NCBI RefSeq assembly: GCF_002019645.1
Contig: NZ_KV917374.1
Location: 2,120,696-2,184,695, forward strand
Reading direction: 5' to 3'
Origin: Litchfieldia alkalitelluris
GTDB lineage: Bacteria > Bacillota > Bacilli > Bacillales > Bacillaceae_L
Length of the DNA: 64,000 nucleotides
Below, in pieces: positions 28,418 through 36,984 of the stretch. Position 1 is the stretch's first letter. Every line of letters starts with the position of its first letter. The position numbers were made by a program, and so were the translations under genes. The notes under the pieces are model-generated. The model did no database searches. It was not told the DNA's origin and saw nothing but the letters and a program-made list of their open reading frames with translations.

Positions 28418-28480
28418 GTTTTGTTTAATGGGGAGCTAGTAGGTGCGGGGGAAGCAGAATATAATATAGTGAGTAAGAGA

Positions 28481-29722
28481 GAAAGGGAATGAAAGAACGA
28501 TTCTGATTCCGTTTCAGTAGTGACTCGGGGGAGAAAGGGAATGAAAGAACGAGTCTGATTCCCTTTCAGTAGTGTATTGGGGTAGAAGGGAATGAAAGAG
28601 CGAGTCTGATTCCCTTTCAGTAGTGTATTGGGGTAGAAGGGAATGAAAGAGCGATTCTGATTCCCTTTCAATAGTGAATCGAGATAAAAAGGGAACGAAA
28701 GAGCAAGTCTGATTCCCTTTCAATAGTGAATCGGGGTAGAAAGGGAACGAAAGAGCAAGTCTGATTCCCTTTCAATAGTGTATCGGGTAGAAAGGGAACG
28801 AAAGAGCGAGTCTGATTCCCTTTCAATAGTGTATCGGGTAGAAAGGGAACGAAAGAGCGAGTCTGATTCCCTTTCAATAGTGAATCGGGGTAGAAAGGGA
28901 ACGAAAGAGCAAGTCTGATTCCCTTTCAATAGTGTATCGGGGTAGAAAGGGAACGAAAGAGCAAGTCTGATTCCCTTTCAGTAGTGCATCGGAGGAGAAA
29001 GGGAACGAAAGAGCAAGTCTGATTCCCTTTCAGTAGTGAATCGGAGGAGAAAGGGAACGAAAGAGCAAGTCTGATTCCCTTTCAATAGTGAATCGGGGTA
29101 GAAAGGGAACGAAAGAGCAAGTCTGATTCCCTTTCAGTAGTGCATCGGAGGAGAAAGGGAACGAAAGAGCAAGTCTGATTCCCTTTCAGTAGTGCATCGG
29201 GGTAGAAAGGGAATGAAAGAGCGAGTCTGATTCCCTTTCAGTAGTGAATCGGGGTAGAAAGGGAACGAAAGAGCAAGTCTGATTCCCTTTCAGTAGTGCA
29301 TCGGGGTAGAAAGGGAATGAAAGAGCGAGTCTGATTCCCTTTCAGTAGTGTATCGGGGTAGAAAGGGAATGAAAGAGCAAGTCTGATTCCCTTTCAGTAG
29401 TGCATCGGAGGAGAAAGGGAACGAAAGAGCAAGTCTGATTCCCTTTCAGTAGTGAATCGAGGTAGAAAGGGAATGAAAGAGCAAGTCTGATTCCCTTTCA
29501 GTAGTGCATCGGGGTAGAAAGGGAATGAAAGAGCGAGTCTGATTCCCTTTCAGTAGTGTATCGGGGTAGAAAGGGAATGAAAGAGCAAGTCTGATTCCCT
29601 TTCGGTAGTGCATCGGGGGAGAAAGGGAATGAAAGAGCGAGTCTGATTCCCTTTCAGTAGTTAATTGGGGTAGAAAAGGAATGAAAGAACGAGTCTGATT
29701 CCCTTTCAGAAGTGCATCGGAG
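28481..29722. repeat. 52-bp tandem hairpin repeat array, left part (24 units)
   Basis: Twenty-four head-to-tail units of 51-52 bp. Each has GAAAGGGAA, then about 16 bases (variants of YGAAAGAGCRAGTCTGA), then TTCCCTTTC, then a linker AGTAGTGNATCGGGGTA. The two 9-base arms are inverted repeats, so every unit can form a hairpin. Unit variants (AATG with GCGAGT, AACG with GCAAGT; linkers CATCGGAGG, GAATCGGGG, GTATCGGGT) are interspersed, as expected from unequal exchange. The unit is not a multiple of three and there is no unique spacer, so it is neither coding nor CRISPR. Confidence 0.97.
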
Positions 29723-29837
29723 TCAAGTCCTGATTATTGTGTAAAATTCTTATACAATGTTTTCAACAACTTTTTAGTGATTTATTGTTTTATCCCCATA
29801 CATTTTTTTTTGCGAATTCTTCCATGGTTTTTTGTTT

Positions 29838-29895
29838 GCATATCCAGGAAAGGTTGTCAAAGGCACTTCACTTTGACAGCCTTTCCTGGATATGC
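29838..29895. repeat. Long hairpin inside the IS, 3' of the transposase
   Basis: GCATATCCAGGAAAGG (29838-29853) pairs with CCTTTCCTGGATATGC (29880-29895), and TGTCAAAG with CTTTGACA inside, giving about 24 nearly continuous base pairs. It lacks a T run, so it is not a standard terminator; it may block read-through or have a role in transposition control. Confidence 0.75.
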
Positions 29896-29927
29896 GATTA
29901 TTCCATAATGGAAGGTTCAAAAAACAA

Positions 29928-31094
29928 CTAATGCATTAACGATTTTCTTTTAGCGTAAATAGACTCTTGATATTCCATTAATATTGCACCTATCAATCTA
30001 AAAGCAGATTGTGTATTTGGGAATATACGAATAACTCTTTCTCTTCGACGCACCTCTTGATTTAAGCGTTCAAGAGAATTAGTGCTTCGTATGTGTGGAC
30101 GTATTTTTTCTGGATAATTCATGTACTGAATGGTATCTTCGAAACCATCTTCTAAGATAGCTAAAGCCTTCTCATACTTTGAGTTGTTTCCAAATTGGCT
30201 TATCAGTTCATCTTTGAATATTCGAATGTCTTCAATAGTAATGGCTTCAAAGATACGCTTAACCATCATACGTACATCAGTTGAATCTTTCTTTGGTAGC
30301 TTATTAAAAATATTACGTTTAAAATGTACGTTGCATCTTTGCCAGCAAGTTCCTACAAATTCACGTTGTATGGCCTTTTGTAGTCCTTTATGAGCATCTG
30401 ATATCACTAGTTGTGGGGATTGAAGCCCGCGTGATTTAAGCTGTTGTAAAAAGCGGCTCCAACACTCATAATCCTCTTCATGATCTACGCTTAAACCTAG
30501 TATTTCACGTGTATTCTTTTCAGTTATAGCTGTAGCAATATAAACTGCTTTTGATACGACCTTGTGATGTTCACGGACTTTAATATACATGGCATCTACA
30601 AAGAGGTATGGATAGTATCTTGTGTTTAAAGGACGATTAGCCCAACCTTTTACAATTGGATCAAGCTTCTCTGTGAGGGAGGAAACAAACGATTTTGATA
30701 CAGCTTCACCACAAAGTTGTTCAACAATCTGAGTAACCTTTCGAGTAGATACACCATTAATAACCATTTCTAACATAGAGATGACAAGAGCTTGATCACA
30801 TCGTGCGTATTTTTCAAATACGGATGTAGAAAACTCACCATTACGAGTCCTTGGTACTTTAAGAGTTATTCTACCAATGTTCAAGATTAACTCACGTTCA
30901 TAGTAGCCATTTCGATAATCACGGCGATCTTCAGAGCGTTCATAGGGAGATACACGTAAATAATCATTTCTTTCTTTCTCCATTACCTCATTTAAAACTA
31001 GAACAACAGCAGACTTAATAACTGCATCAATATCCGAATTCATTACTGATTCTTTTAAAACTTCCAAATCTAGGTTAAACTGTAAGTGGGTCAT
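29928..31094 (-). CDS. IS256-family transposase
   Basis: The 388-residue transposase of the mutator/IS256 type has its DDE triad visible at Asp167 (LFVDAMYI), Asp233 (LVISDAHKG) and Glu342 (STNSLERLNQEVRRRERV), plus the family C/H motif CWQRCNVHF at 250-258. It cuts and joins the element ends. The ATG at 31092-31094 follows AGAGGA and gives MTHLQFNLDLEVLK; an upstream in-frame ATG at 31112 is less likely. The gene looks intact, so the element may still move. Confidence 0.95.
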   Translation of the reverse strand: MTHLQFNLDLEVLKESVMNSDIDAVIKSAVVLVLNEVMEKERNDYLRVSPYERSEDRRDYRNGYYERELILNIGRITLKVPRTRNGEFSTSVFEKYARCDQALVISMLEMVINGVSTRKVTQIVEQLCGEAVSKSFVSSLTEKLDPIVKGWANRPLNTRYYPYLFVDAMYIKVREHHKVVSKAVYIATAITEKNTREILGLSVDHEEDYECWSRFLQQLKSRGLQSPQLVISDAHKGLQKAIQREFVGTCWQRCNVHFKRNIFNKLPKKDSTDVRMMVKRIFEAITIEDIRIFKDELISQFGNNSKYEKALAILEDGFEDTIQYMNYPEKIRPHIRSTNSLERLNQEVRRRERVIRIFPNTQSAFRLIGAILMEYQESIYAKRKSLMH

Positions 31095-31195
31095 TATTAT
31101 TCCTCTTTTCATTGTTTATCGTAGCTGAAAACATTGTAGCCAAGAGTGAATAATATGAACCCTTTTTCTTTTTACACAATTATACGGACTTAATC

Positions 31196-31356
31196 GTGCA
31201 TCGGAGGAGAAAGGGAACGAAAGAGCAAGTCTGATTCCCTTTCAGTAGTGCATCGGAGGAGAAAGGGAACGAAAGAGCAAGTCTGATTCCCTTTCAGTAG
31301 TGAAGCGGGGTAGAAAGGGAATGAAAGAGCGAGTCTGATTCCCTTTCAGTAGTGAA
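31196..31356. repeat. 52-bp tandem hairpin repeat array, right part (3 units)
   Basis: Three more units of the same repeat continue after the IS, in the same orientation and phase as the left part, bringing the total to 27. They end at AGTAGTGAACCTGG, 75 bp before the 3' end of the NERD gene. Confidence 0.95.
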
Positions 31357-31430
31357 CCTGGAGTAAGTGTTCAAAGAGAGTCCCTTTATATTTAATGGAG
31401 TCAAATTCGATAATTATAGGAAGTCACCCT

Positions 31431-32384
31431 TCAATTACTGGATTCAATTAAGGGAGAGTTCTTTTTATCAGTCTTAATATAATGAGACGACTTACTATGA
31501 CCTTCAAGCTTGAAATGCTCGCTAAGTATTCTTAAAATCGTTTTTTTTGATTTCACAATCATACACCATTCCAAAACCCCTCTAGAAGTTATTTGCATAT
31601 CTGGAAAAAGTCTCGTGAATTCCTCAATAGTCCGCAATACGGCTGAATCAACACTTTCCGCTAGACCACAAGAATCACAGGAAATTGTGTGTTTTCCTAC
31701 AGCCTTAGTAAATGACTGACACCTCACACAAGTAATCCCTTTAGCAAGCTGATTATAAGTATATTCAAATGTTTTTAGATAAGGTGATTTTGGAATATGT
31801 CGCGATAATAACAAGTTAGCCAATTTAAAACATCGATCATTCAGTTTCTGTGATTCCAATGAAAGTTTCTTAATAAAGCGCTCTAGCTGTGTTGGAAATA
31901 TAATTGGGTGATCGGTAGAACACTGATAGAGGTGAAATTCGGGGTTTACAAAAACAAGATATGATCTAATCGAATATTTCAAACCTAGTTCTTGTAACAT
32001 TCGTTGAAAGAGGCCATCACTCCGTTTTAATTGGTCTAATGGATTGTTTATCAACTTTTTGGGTGTAACATACCATTGGTCTCCTTCAATTAAATAATCA
32101 CCCTCATAATTTTTGACTTCAAATATAAGAATTGTACCTTGGGTAATAAGAATCTTATCAATTTGAAAAATAGTATTATTAATTTCAAAAAGTAAATCAT
32201 CTAATGCAATCCATTCATCTGTCAACACAGAAAGTTTTTCGTCAAGAAGAAGTTCACCCTGTAACCCTTTTTCTAGATTAAAGTAATAGCTTTCCTGGTC
32301 CATTAGGTTTGTTCGGATTTTTAGTGATCTCAGAATTAATAGTTCTTCTGATTCAGATCTTTGTTTTAAAACATGAATTACCAT
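31431..32384 (-). CDS. NERD (nuclease-related) domain protein with zinc-finger-like tail
   Basis: Residues about 35-150 form a NERD domain: KGLQGELLLDE (Glu), FQIDKILIT (Asp) and LIFEVKNYEG (E-x-K), the arrangement of Holliday-junction-resolvase-like nuclease folds. A C-terminal CVRC ... CDSC cluster (about 222-241) looks like a small zinc ribbon. The 317-residue protein has no signal or membrane segment. It may act on DNA, but no substrate is known for the family. GGAGGTG lies very close to the ATG at 32384, so a slightly later start is possible. It is the gene next to the repeat array; a link is not shown. Confidence 0.78.
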   Translation of the reverse strand: MVIHVLKQRSESEELLILRSLKIRTNLMDQESYYFNLEKGLQGELLLDEKLSVLTDEWIALDDLLFEINNTIFQIDKILITQGTILIFEVKNYEGDYLIEGDQWYVTPKKLINNPLDQLKRSDGLFQRMLQELGLKYSIRSYLVFVNPEFHLYQCSTDHPIIFPTQLERFIKKLSLESQKLNDRCFKLANLLLSRHIPKSPYLKTFEYTYNQLAKGITCVRCQSFTKAVGKHTISCDSCGLAESVDSAVLRTIEEFTRLFPDMQITSRGVLEWCMIVKSKKTILRILSEHFKLEGHSKSSHYIKTDKKNSPLIESSN

Positions 32385-32499
32385 TCACCTCCGGTTCGTT
32401 TGAGTAAATCAATTTTATAAGAAATATCAGCCGATGACAAAGGCTAAAAAAACAATTTTAGGATATTTGTACCCAAGTATTTAAATGTTTCTAACACAA

Positions 32500-32533
32500 A
32501 AAATGCCCTAGGATCCTAAATCCTAAGGCACAA
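32500..32533 (-). terminator. Terminator after the methionine sulfoxide reductase gene
   Basis: On the minus strand GCCTTAGGAT pairs with ATCCTAGGGC (one mismatch) and runs into T's. Confidence 0.75.
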
Positions 32534-32543
32534 ATATTCAATT

Positions 32544-33026
32544 TTACAAACTCTCCACCAGCACACGAACAAACTCTTCCAAGTACTCCTGATCGATTTC
32601 ATCAAATCGATTTTTAATAGGGCTGTCAATGTCAAGGACTCCAATAACCTTATTGTCCTTGATTATTGGAACAACAATTTCGGATTGAGAAGCTGCATCA
32701 CAGGCGATATGGCCAGGAAATGCATGAACATCCTCAACACGCTCTGTCTTTTTGTTGGCTGCAGCTGTCCCGCACACTCCCTTACCAAAGGGAATTCTTA
32801 CACAAGCAGGTAAACCTTGAAATGGTCCTAAAACAAGTTGGTTGTCATCCTCAGTTAAATAGAAACCGACCCAATTGATTTCGGTTAAAAACTGATTCAA
32901 TAATGCAGCTGCATTAGATAAATTAGCAATCGCATTATTTTCACCTTCGATTAAAGCTGCTAACTGTTTATTTAACATTTTATAATTATCTACACGATTT
33001 CCGGAATACTGTTCGACATTAAACAT
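32544..33026 (-). CDS. ytsP: Free methionine-(R)-sulfoxide reductase (GAF domain)
   Basis: This 160-residue single-GAF enzyme reduces free methionine-R-sulfoxide to methionine. The three family cysteines are at 75, 85 and 109, with the same 10- and 24-residue spacing as the catalytic set in E. coli fRMsr. GAF landmarks include NWVGFYL and SEIVVPI. The ribosome site AAGGGGG precedes ATG 33026. It is divergent from refZ, as B. subtilis ytsP is near yttP. Confidence 0.92.
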   Translation of the reverse strand: MFNVEQYSGNRVDNYKMLNKQLAALIEGENNAIANLSNAAALLNQFLTEINWVGFYLTEDDNQLVLGPFQGLPACVRIPFGKGVCGTAAANKKTERVEDVHAFPGHIACDAASQSEIVVPIIKDNKVIGVLDIDSPIKNRFDEIDQEYLEEFVRVLVESL

Positions 33027-33080
33027 GGTTTTCCCCCTTGCAAATTATGAAATAGTCTCTATTTTTATCAAAAAACGTTG

Positions 33081-33096
33081 AATTACCTAGGTAATT
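33081..33096. promoter_or_regulatory. Perfect 16-bp palindrome in the ytsP-refZ divergent region
   Basis: AATTACCTAGGTAATT is a perfect palindrome 55 bp before ytsP and 86 bp before refZ. The size and symmetry suit a dimeric TetR-type regulator, so it could be an operator for RefZ or another protein. Binding is not shown. Confidence 0.4.
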
Positions 33097-33181
33097 GTCG
33101 ATGAATACTTAAAGGAACTGAGTCATTTTTATAGAAACTATAAAAGAGTATACACCATTTATATAAAGGGTGAGAAATGTT

Positions 33182-33841
33182 ATGGAAGCTAAAGTGAAAA
33201 AAACTTCGAAAACCAAGCAAAAAGTGATTGAAGCTGCAGCCTTTCTGTTTAATACGAAAGGGTATGATGGAACTTCAGTTCGTGAAATTGCCAAGAGAGC
33301 TGATGTGAATGTAGCGAATATCTCCTATTATTTTGATAATAAGGCCGGATTATTGGAATACCTTGTATCATCATTCTTAGAAGGATATACAGCAGTGATA
33401 GAACAGGCGTATGTCCGGTTAGATAGCCGTTCTGCACAAGAATGCTTACTTATGTTCATCAAAAATTTGATGAAATATCAGAAAGAAAATAGTCAGCTTG
33501 CTCGATTTGTTTTAAGAGAAATTACCCTCGATTCCGTATTGATTAGAGAAGTGTTTACTACCTATATGATGAAAGAAAAGTTCTATATAAAGTCGATTTT
33601 AGAAACAGGCATTCATCAGCAGGAATTTAGAAAAATGTCGATCCCTCATACAATCATACAGTTAAAAGGGATGTTAACAATGCCCTATCTACATACTCAA
33701 TACATGTCAGAAGTATTACATGTGATGCCATATGATACGTATTTTACTGAGCAGTATGTTAAAGAAATTGAAAAGTGGGTAAATCTAACTCTTTGTCAAC
33801 CAATTGAGAAATCAACCTTTACAACTAGAAAAGCAGAATAA
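33182..33841 (+). CDS. refZ: TetR-family DNA-binding protein RefZ (YttP)
   Basis: The 219-residue protein has the TetR N-terminal domain (TKQKVIEAAAFLFNTKGYDG, residues about 10-29) and helix-turn-helix (SVREIAKRADVNVANISYYF, about 31-50), then a helical ligand/dimer domain. B. subtilis RefZ binds a small set of oriC-proximal motifs and modulates FtsZ positioning during early sporulation. The ATG at 33182 with AAGGGTGAG is preferred over an upstream GTG at 33170. Position between ytsP and hisJ agrees with B. subtilis. Confidence 0.88.
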   Translation: MEAKVKKTSKTKQKVIEAAAFLFNTKGYDGTSVREIAKRADVNVANISYYFDNKAGLLEYLVSSFLEGYTAVIEQAYVRLDSRSAQECLLMFIKNLMKYQKENSQLARFVLREITLDSVLIREVFTTYMMKEKFYIKSILETGIHQQEFRKMSIPHTIIQLKGMLTMPYLHTQYMSEVLHVMPYDTYFTEQYVKEIEKWVNLTLCQPIEKSTFTTRKAE

Positions 33842-33852
33842 GTCGCGAGTCT

Positions 33853-34674
33853 TTAGAACCTTGTTGGTGAAGTAAAAAGATGCTTTGCATATAGATATTG
33901 ATAACCTTGTTCTAAGTCCTTCGCGCTATGGGCATCAGACCCATATACTAGAGGGATTTTTTGTTTGATTGCTTCCTCCACAATCCACTGAGGCGGATAT
34001 GGTTCCGCACAAAACTCCTTTTTCATTCCTGCGCCATTATAATCTAGTTCTAGATTGTGTGCCTTTATTTCACTAAGAATTGCTTTAATCTTGGATGAGT
34101 AATCCATTTCTGGTTGATAAAGCTTTTGAAATTTATGGACTAATGTTATATGACCTACTCGTTTTGGTTTGAATTTCCCAAGGTCGGCCTTTATTGATTG
34201 TTCTAATGTATCGTAATAACTTTGATAAATATGATCGACGGATGAAAAAATGGAAATCATTTGTTTGAACATATCTGCAGAAAAATCGACACAATAATAG
34301 TTGTTTTCTTTTCTTAAGAAATGAACAGATAGGATACTATCATCTAAATAGGGTCCGTATTCATTTAAAAAATCAGTGATTCCCTCTTCAAAACCTAGAA
34401 TATAGTCGACTTCTAATCCGATATTTATTTTAATATCGGATTGAAACTTTCTTTTCAGATTCTGTAATTGGGAGATATAATCTTCTAGCTTAGAAAATTC
34501 CATACCACTATCTTTATCTGGTGTAGGATCAACAAAATCAAGGGGTAATGGAGCATGTTCAGTGAAGGAAATTTCACTGTAATTAAGTGCAATTGCCCTT
34601 TTTATATATTGTTCAAATTCGTCTTTTGTTCCATGTGGACAGAATGGACTATGTATGTGACCATCAGTTTTCAT
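33853..34674 (-). CDS. hisJ: Histidinol-phosphatase (PHP family)
   Basis: This 273-residue PHP-domain phosphatase converts histidinol phosphate to histidinol, the penultimate step of histidine synthesis. Metal-binding motifs are visible: DGHIHSPFCPHG at the start, EISFTEHAP (about 34-42), GLEVDY (about 88), SVHFL (about 116), HITLVHK (about 175) and the C-terminal YGSDAHS (about 244). The length fits B. subtilis HisJ (268). It is convergent with refZ, 11 bp apart, and far from other his genes, as in Bacillus. Confidence 0.93.
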   Translation of the reverse strand: MKTDGHIHSPFCPHGTKDEFEQYIKRAIALNYSEISFTEHAPLPLDFVDPTPDKDSGMEFSKLEDYISQLQNLKRKFQSDIKINIGLEVDYILGFEEGITDFLNEYGPYLDDSILSVHFLRKENNYYCVDFSADMFKQMISIFSSVDHIYQSYYDTLEQSIKADLGKFKPKRVGHITLVHKFQKLYQPEMDYSSKIKAILSEIKAHNLELDYNGAGMKKEFCAEPYPPQWIVEEAIKQKIPLVYGSDAHSAKDLEQGYQYLYAKHLFTSPTRF

Positions 34675-34733
34675 AAGGACCCCTCACAATCAATGAAAAG
34701 TTTAGCAAATTTCTGTAAAAAATTTTAAATTTT

Positions 34734-34765
34734 TGCTCAAAAATTGTCGTTTACATGGTATCATA
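34734..34765 (+). promoter_or_regulatory. Candidate extended -10 promoter of ezrA
   Basis: TGGTATCAT (34757-34765) is an extended -10; TTGCTC (34734-34739) is a poor -35 at long spacing. Transcription from here would give an untranslated leader of about 245 bases before ezrA. Confidence 0.45.
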
Positions 34766-34834
34766 AAAGCATTGAAAAAAACACTTATAAAAATTGTTTT
34801 TCTAATGCCTTCTAACAACAGGGGTTTAACATAG

Positions 34835-34906
34835 AGGCTATTTTATATAAAGGCTCATTAAAAGCAACAAAGTGTACGAAAACAGCCTATATAAAGTTTT
34901 TTGGAA
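34835..34906. repeat. AT-rich dispersed palindrome, copy 3, inside the ezrA leader
   Basis: TTTATATA-AA-GGCT (34842 onward) pairs with AGCC-TATATAAA (about 34883-34894), with a 2-base bulge, and is followed by GTTTTTT (34896-34902). This gives a terminator-like hairpin in the leader. The core GCAACAAAGTGTACGAAAAC matches the element at 5125-5165 in reverse. A second pair, AAGTGG (34905) with CCACTT (34958), lies downstream. Confidence 0.55.
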
Positions 34907-35016
34907 GTGGGACGATTAGGAGCTTGAGCCACTGTGTTTCGGATATCGGTATAACAACCACTTTCGAAAAAAAGCCTTACATAATGACGTTTTAGATAGG
35001 AGCAAGGGGGCTTTTT

Positions 35017-36705
35017 ATGGAAATCATCATCGGAATTTTAGTTATTATTATTACCGTTTCAATTTTAGGCTTTTATTCACGAAAAAAAATATATCAGGAA
35101 GTAGATCGATTAGAGTTATGGAAAATTGAAATTACGAATCGACCAGTTACTGATGAGATATCAAAAGTAAAAGACTTGAACATGACAGGTGAAACTGAAA
35201 AATTATTTGAGCAATGGCGTAAAGAATGGGATGAAATAGTCACCCTAAGGCTTCCAAATGTAGAAGAATATTTATTTGATGCAGAAGAATATGCTGATAA
35301 ATATCGATTTAATAAATCGAAAAAGGTATTAGAGGCCATTGAGAAGGAATTAACTGAAACAGATGCTCTCATTACCCGCATTTTAGCAGAATTAAATGAA
35401 CTTGTTGGTAGTGAAGAGAAAAATCGGATAGAGATGGATGAGCTGAAACAATCGTATCGAGACTTAAAAAAGGTGTTGTTAGCACATCGGCATACATTTG
35501 GACAAGCTGAATTTCAATTAGAATTAAAACTTGATGAAGTAAGTGAAAAGTTCAAAGAGTTTGAGGAAGCTACAACACAAGGGAATTATCTGCAGGCAAG
35601 AGAAATGGTCATATCAATTAAGGGTGTTATTTCTGTCCTTAGCTTGAAAATGGAGCAAATTCCACGCTTGCTAACAGAATGTCAATCATCGATTCCAAAA
35701 AAGCTTGATGAAATCTCTGATGGACATAATGAAATGACAACCGAGGGCTACATCCTTGATCATATCCAAGTGACCAAAGAAATTGAACGTCTGAGAACTC
35801 AGCTTTCATATTATACAGAGCTGTTAGAAAAAACGGAAGTAGATGAAGTGAAAACAGGTTTAGAGGAAATTAATGAAGCTATTGAAACATTGTATGATTT
35901 GCTTGAAAAAGAAGTTGAAGCAAATCAATTTATCCAATCAGAGCTTGGGAAAATTGAGGAGAACTTTCATATCCTTCTTGAGGAAAGTAGAGCATCTGAG
36001 TATGAAACACAAATTGTACAACAAAGCTATCGATTGTCGGAAGAAGATATTGATGCACATAGACAAATTCTAAAAAAGCTTACTCAATTGTTTAAGCAAT
36101 TTGTAAATGTAAAAGATAAACTATCAGAAGAGCATATTGCTTATACTATTATTAGGGATGAGTTAGAAGAAGTTTATGCTTCTCTCCAAGACTTAAAGCA
36201 GAAGCATGATAAGTTTTGTGAAAGTATCCAAGCATTAAGAAAAGATGAGTTAGTTGCACGTCAAAAAGTAGTTGATATGCAGAAAAATCTTACTGAGATA
36301 AGAAGGCTTTTACTGAAAAATAATATTCCGGGGCTACCAACTGGATTTGCAGAGATTCTTCGAGAAACAAAAGAAGGTATTCAAACAGTAATGTTAAAGT
36401 TGGAAGAGAAACCCCTAAATATGGCAGCTGTAACTGAATCACTACAAAGTGCTGAAGATTTAATTGACAAAGTATCTAGTTCGACAGAAGAAATGATTGA
36501 ACAAGTTTTCCTAGCTGAAAAAGTCATTCAATACGGAAATAGATATAGAAGTCGTTACAAAAAGGTTGCTTCTAGTTTAGACGAGGCTGAAACTTTGTTT
36601 CGTAATTATGAGTACCAACAAGCGTTAGAACAAGCTGCAACTACATTAGATGAATTTGAACCAGGGGTATTAAAAAAAGTTGAAGAAATGATCAAAAATA
36701 CCTAA
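35017..36705 (+). CDS. ezrA: Septation ring formation regulator EzrA
   Basis: EzrA is a membrane-anchored regulator that prevents FtsZ assembly at wrong sites and links division to wall synthesis. The 562-residue length equals B. subtilis EzrA. One N-terminal membrane helix (about 2-20) is followed by spectrin-like coiled-coil repeats for the rest of the protein, ending with YGNRYRSRYKKV (about 510-521), the conserved patch near the C terminus. Start ATG 35017 follows AAGGGGGC. The upstream region is a long structured leader. Confidence 0.95.
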   Translation: MEIIIGILVIIITVSILGFYSRKKIYQEVDRLELWKIEITNRPVTDEISKVKDLNMTGETEKLFEQWRKEWDEIVTLRLPNVEEYLFDAEEYADKYRFNKSKKVLEAIEKELTETDALITRILAELNELVGSEEKNRIEMDELKQSYRDLKKVLLAHRHTFGQAEFQLELKLDEVSEKFKEFEEATTQGNYLQAREMVISIKGVISVLSLKMEQIPRLLTECQSSIPKKLDEISDGHNEMTTEGYILDHIQVTKEIERLRTQLSYYTELLEKTEVDEVKTGLEEINEAIETLYDLLEKEVEANQFIQSELGKIEENFHILLEESRASEYETQIVQQSYRLSEEDIDAHRQILKKLTQLFKQFVNVKDKLSEEHIAYTIIRDELEEVYASLQDLKQKHDKFCESIQALRKDELVARQKVVDMQKNLTEIRRLLLKNNIPGLPTGFAEILRETKEGIQTVMLKLEEKPLNMAAVTESLQSAEDLIDKVSSSTEEMIEQVFLAEKVIQYGNRYRSRYKKVASSLDEAETLFRNYEYQQALEQAATTLDEFEPGVLKKVEEMIKNT

Positions 36706-36720
36706 AAAGTTCAAGGCTAA

Positions 36721-36796
36721 AAGAAGCTCCGTTATGATAATGGTAACTAGTTTAGTTAACCATTGTAAATCATAGTAATAGGAGCTTCTTTTTTTA
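36721..36796 (+). terminator. Intrinsic terminator after ezrA
   Basis: AAGAAGCTCC pairs with GGAGCTTCTT, with an inner ATGGTAAC / GTTAACCAT stem, followed by a long T run. Confidence 0.88.
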
Positions 36797-36984
36797 GTTA
36801 GCCTATTTTTTCAAATGTTCGGAGGCTTTGCAGGAATGTAGTAATGATGCTAAAGACGAAATAACCCTCTGAAAAGTTGTGAAACTTTATTGATATAATT
36901 GATTCGCCTTTACATTCCTTTTCTACCCTTAATGTGATAATATAACTAGTTGCAGGAAGCTTTTCTAAGGGGGTATTCATTCAA

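Larger units (their letters stand above)
29723..31195 (-). mobile_element. IS256-family insertion sequence inside the repeat array
   Basis: About 1473 bp. The ends carry imperfect inverted repeats: GTCCTGATTATTGTGTAAAA at the left and GTCCGTATAATTGTGTAAAA (reverse complement of the right end), 17 of 20 identical, both preceded by AA. GTGCATCGGAG occurs directly outside both ends (29712-29722 and 31196-31206), consistent with a target duplication, although the same words occur in array units. One intact transposase gene is inside. Confidence 0.88.

Noticed and set aside
28312-28929. Repeated open frames on the minus strand of the array (KGNQTRSF type)
   Set aside because: They arise because the 52-bp unit shifts frame every unit; there is no ribosome site, and they overlap one another and the dgcP end.
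28481-29722. CRISPR array
   Set aside because: Units are almost identical along their full 52 bp with no unique spacers, and no cas genes are nearby.
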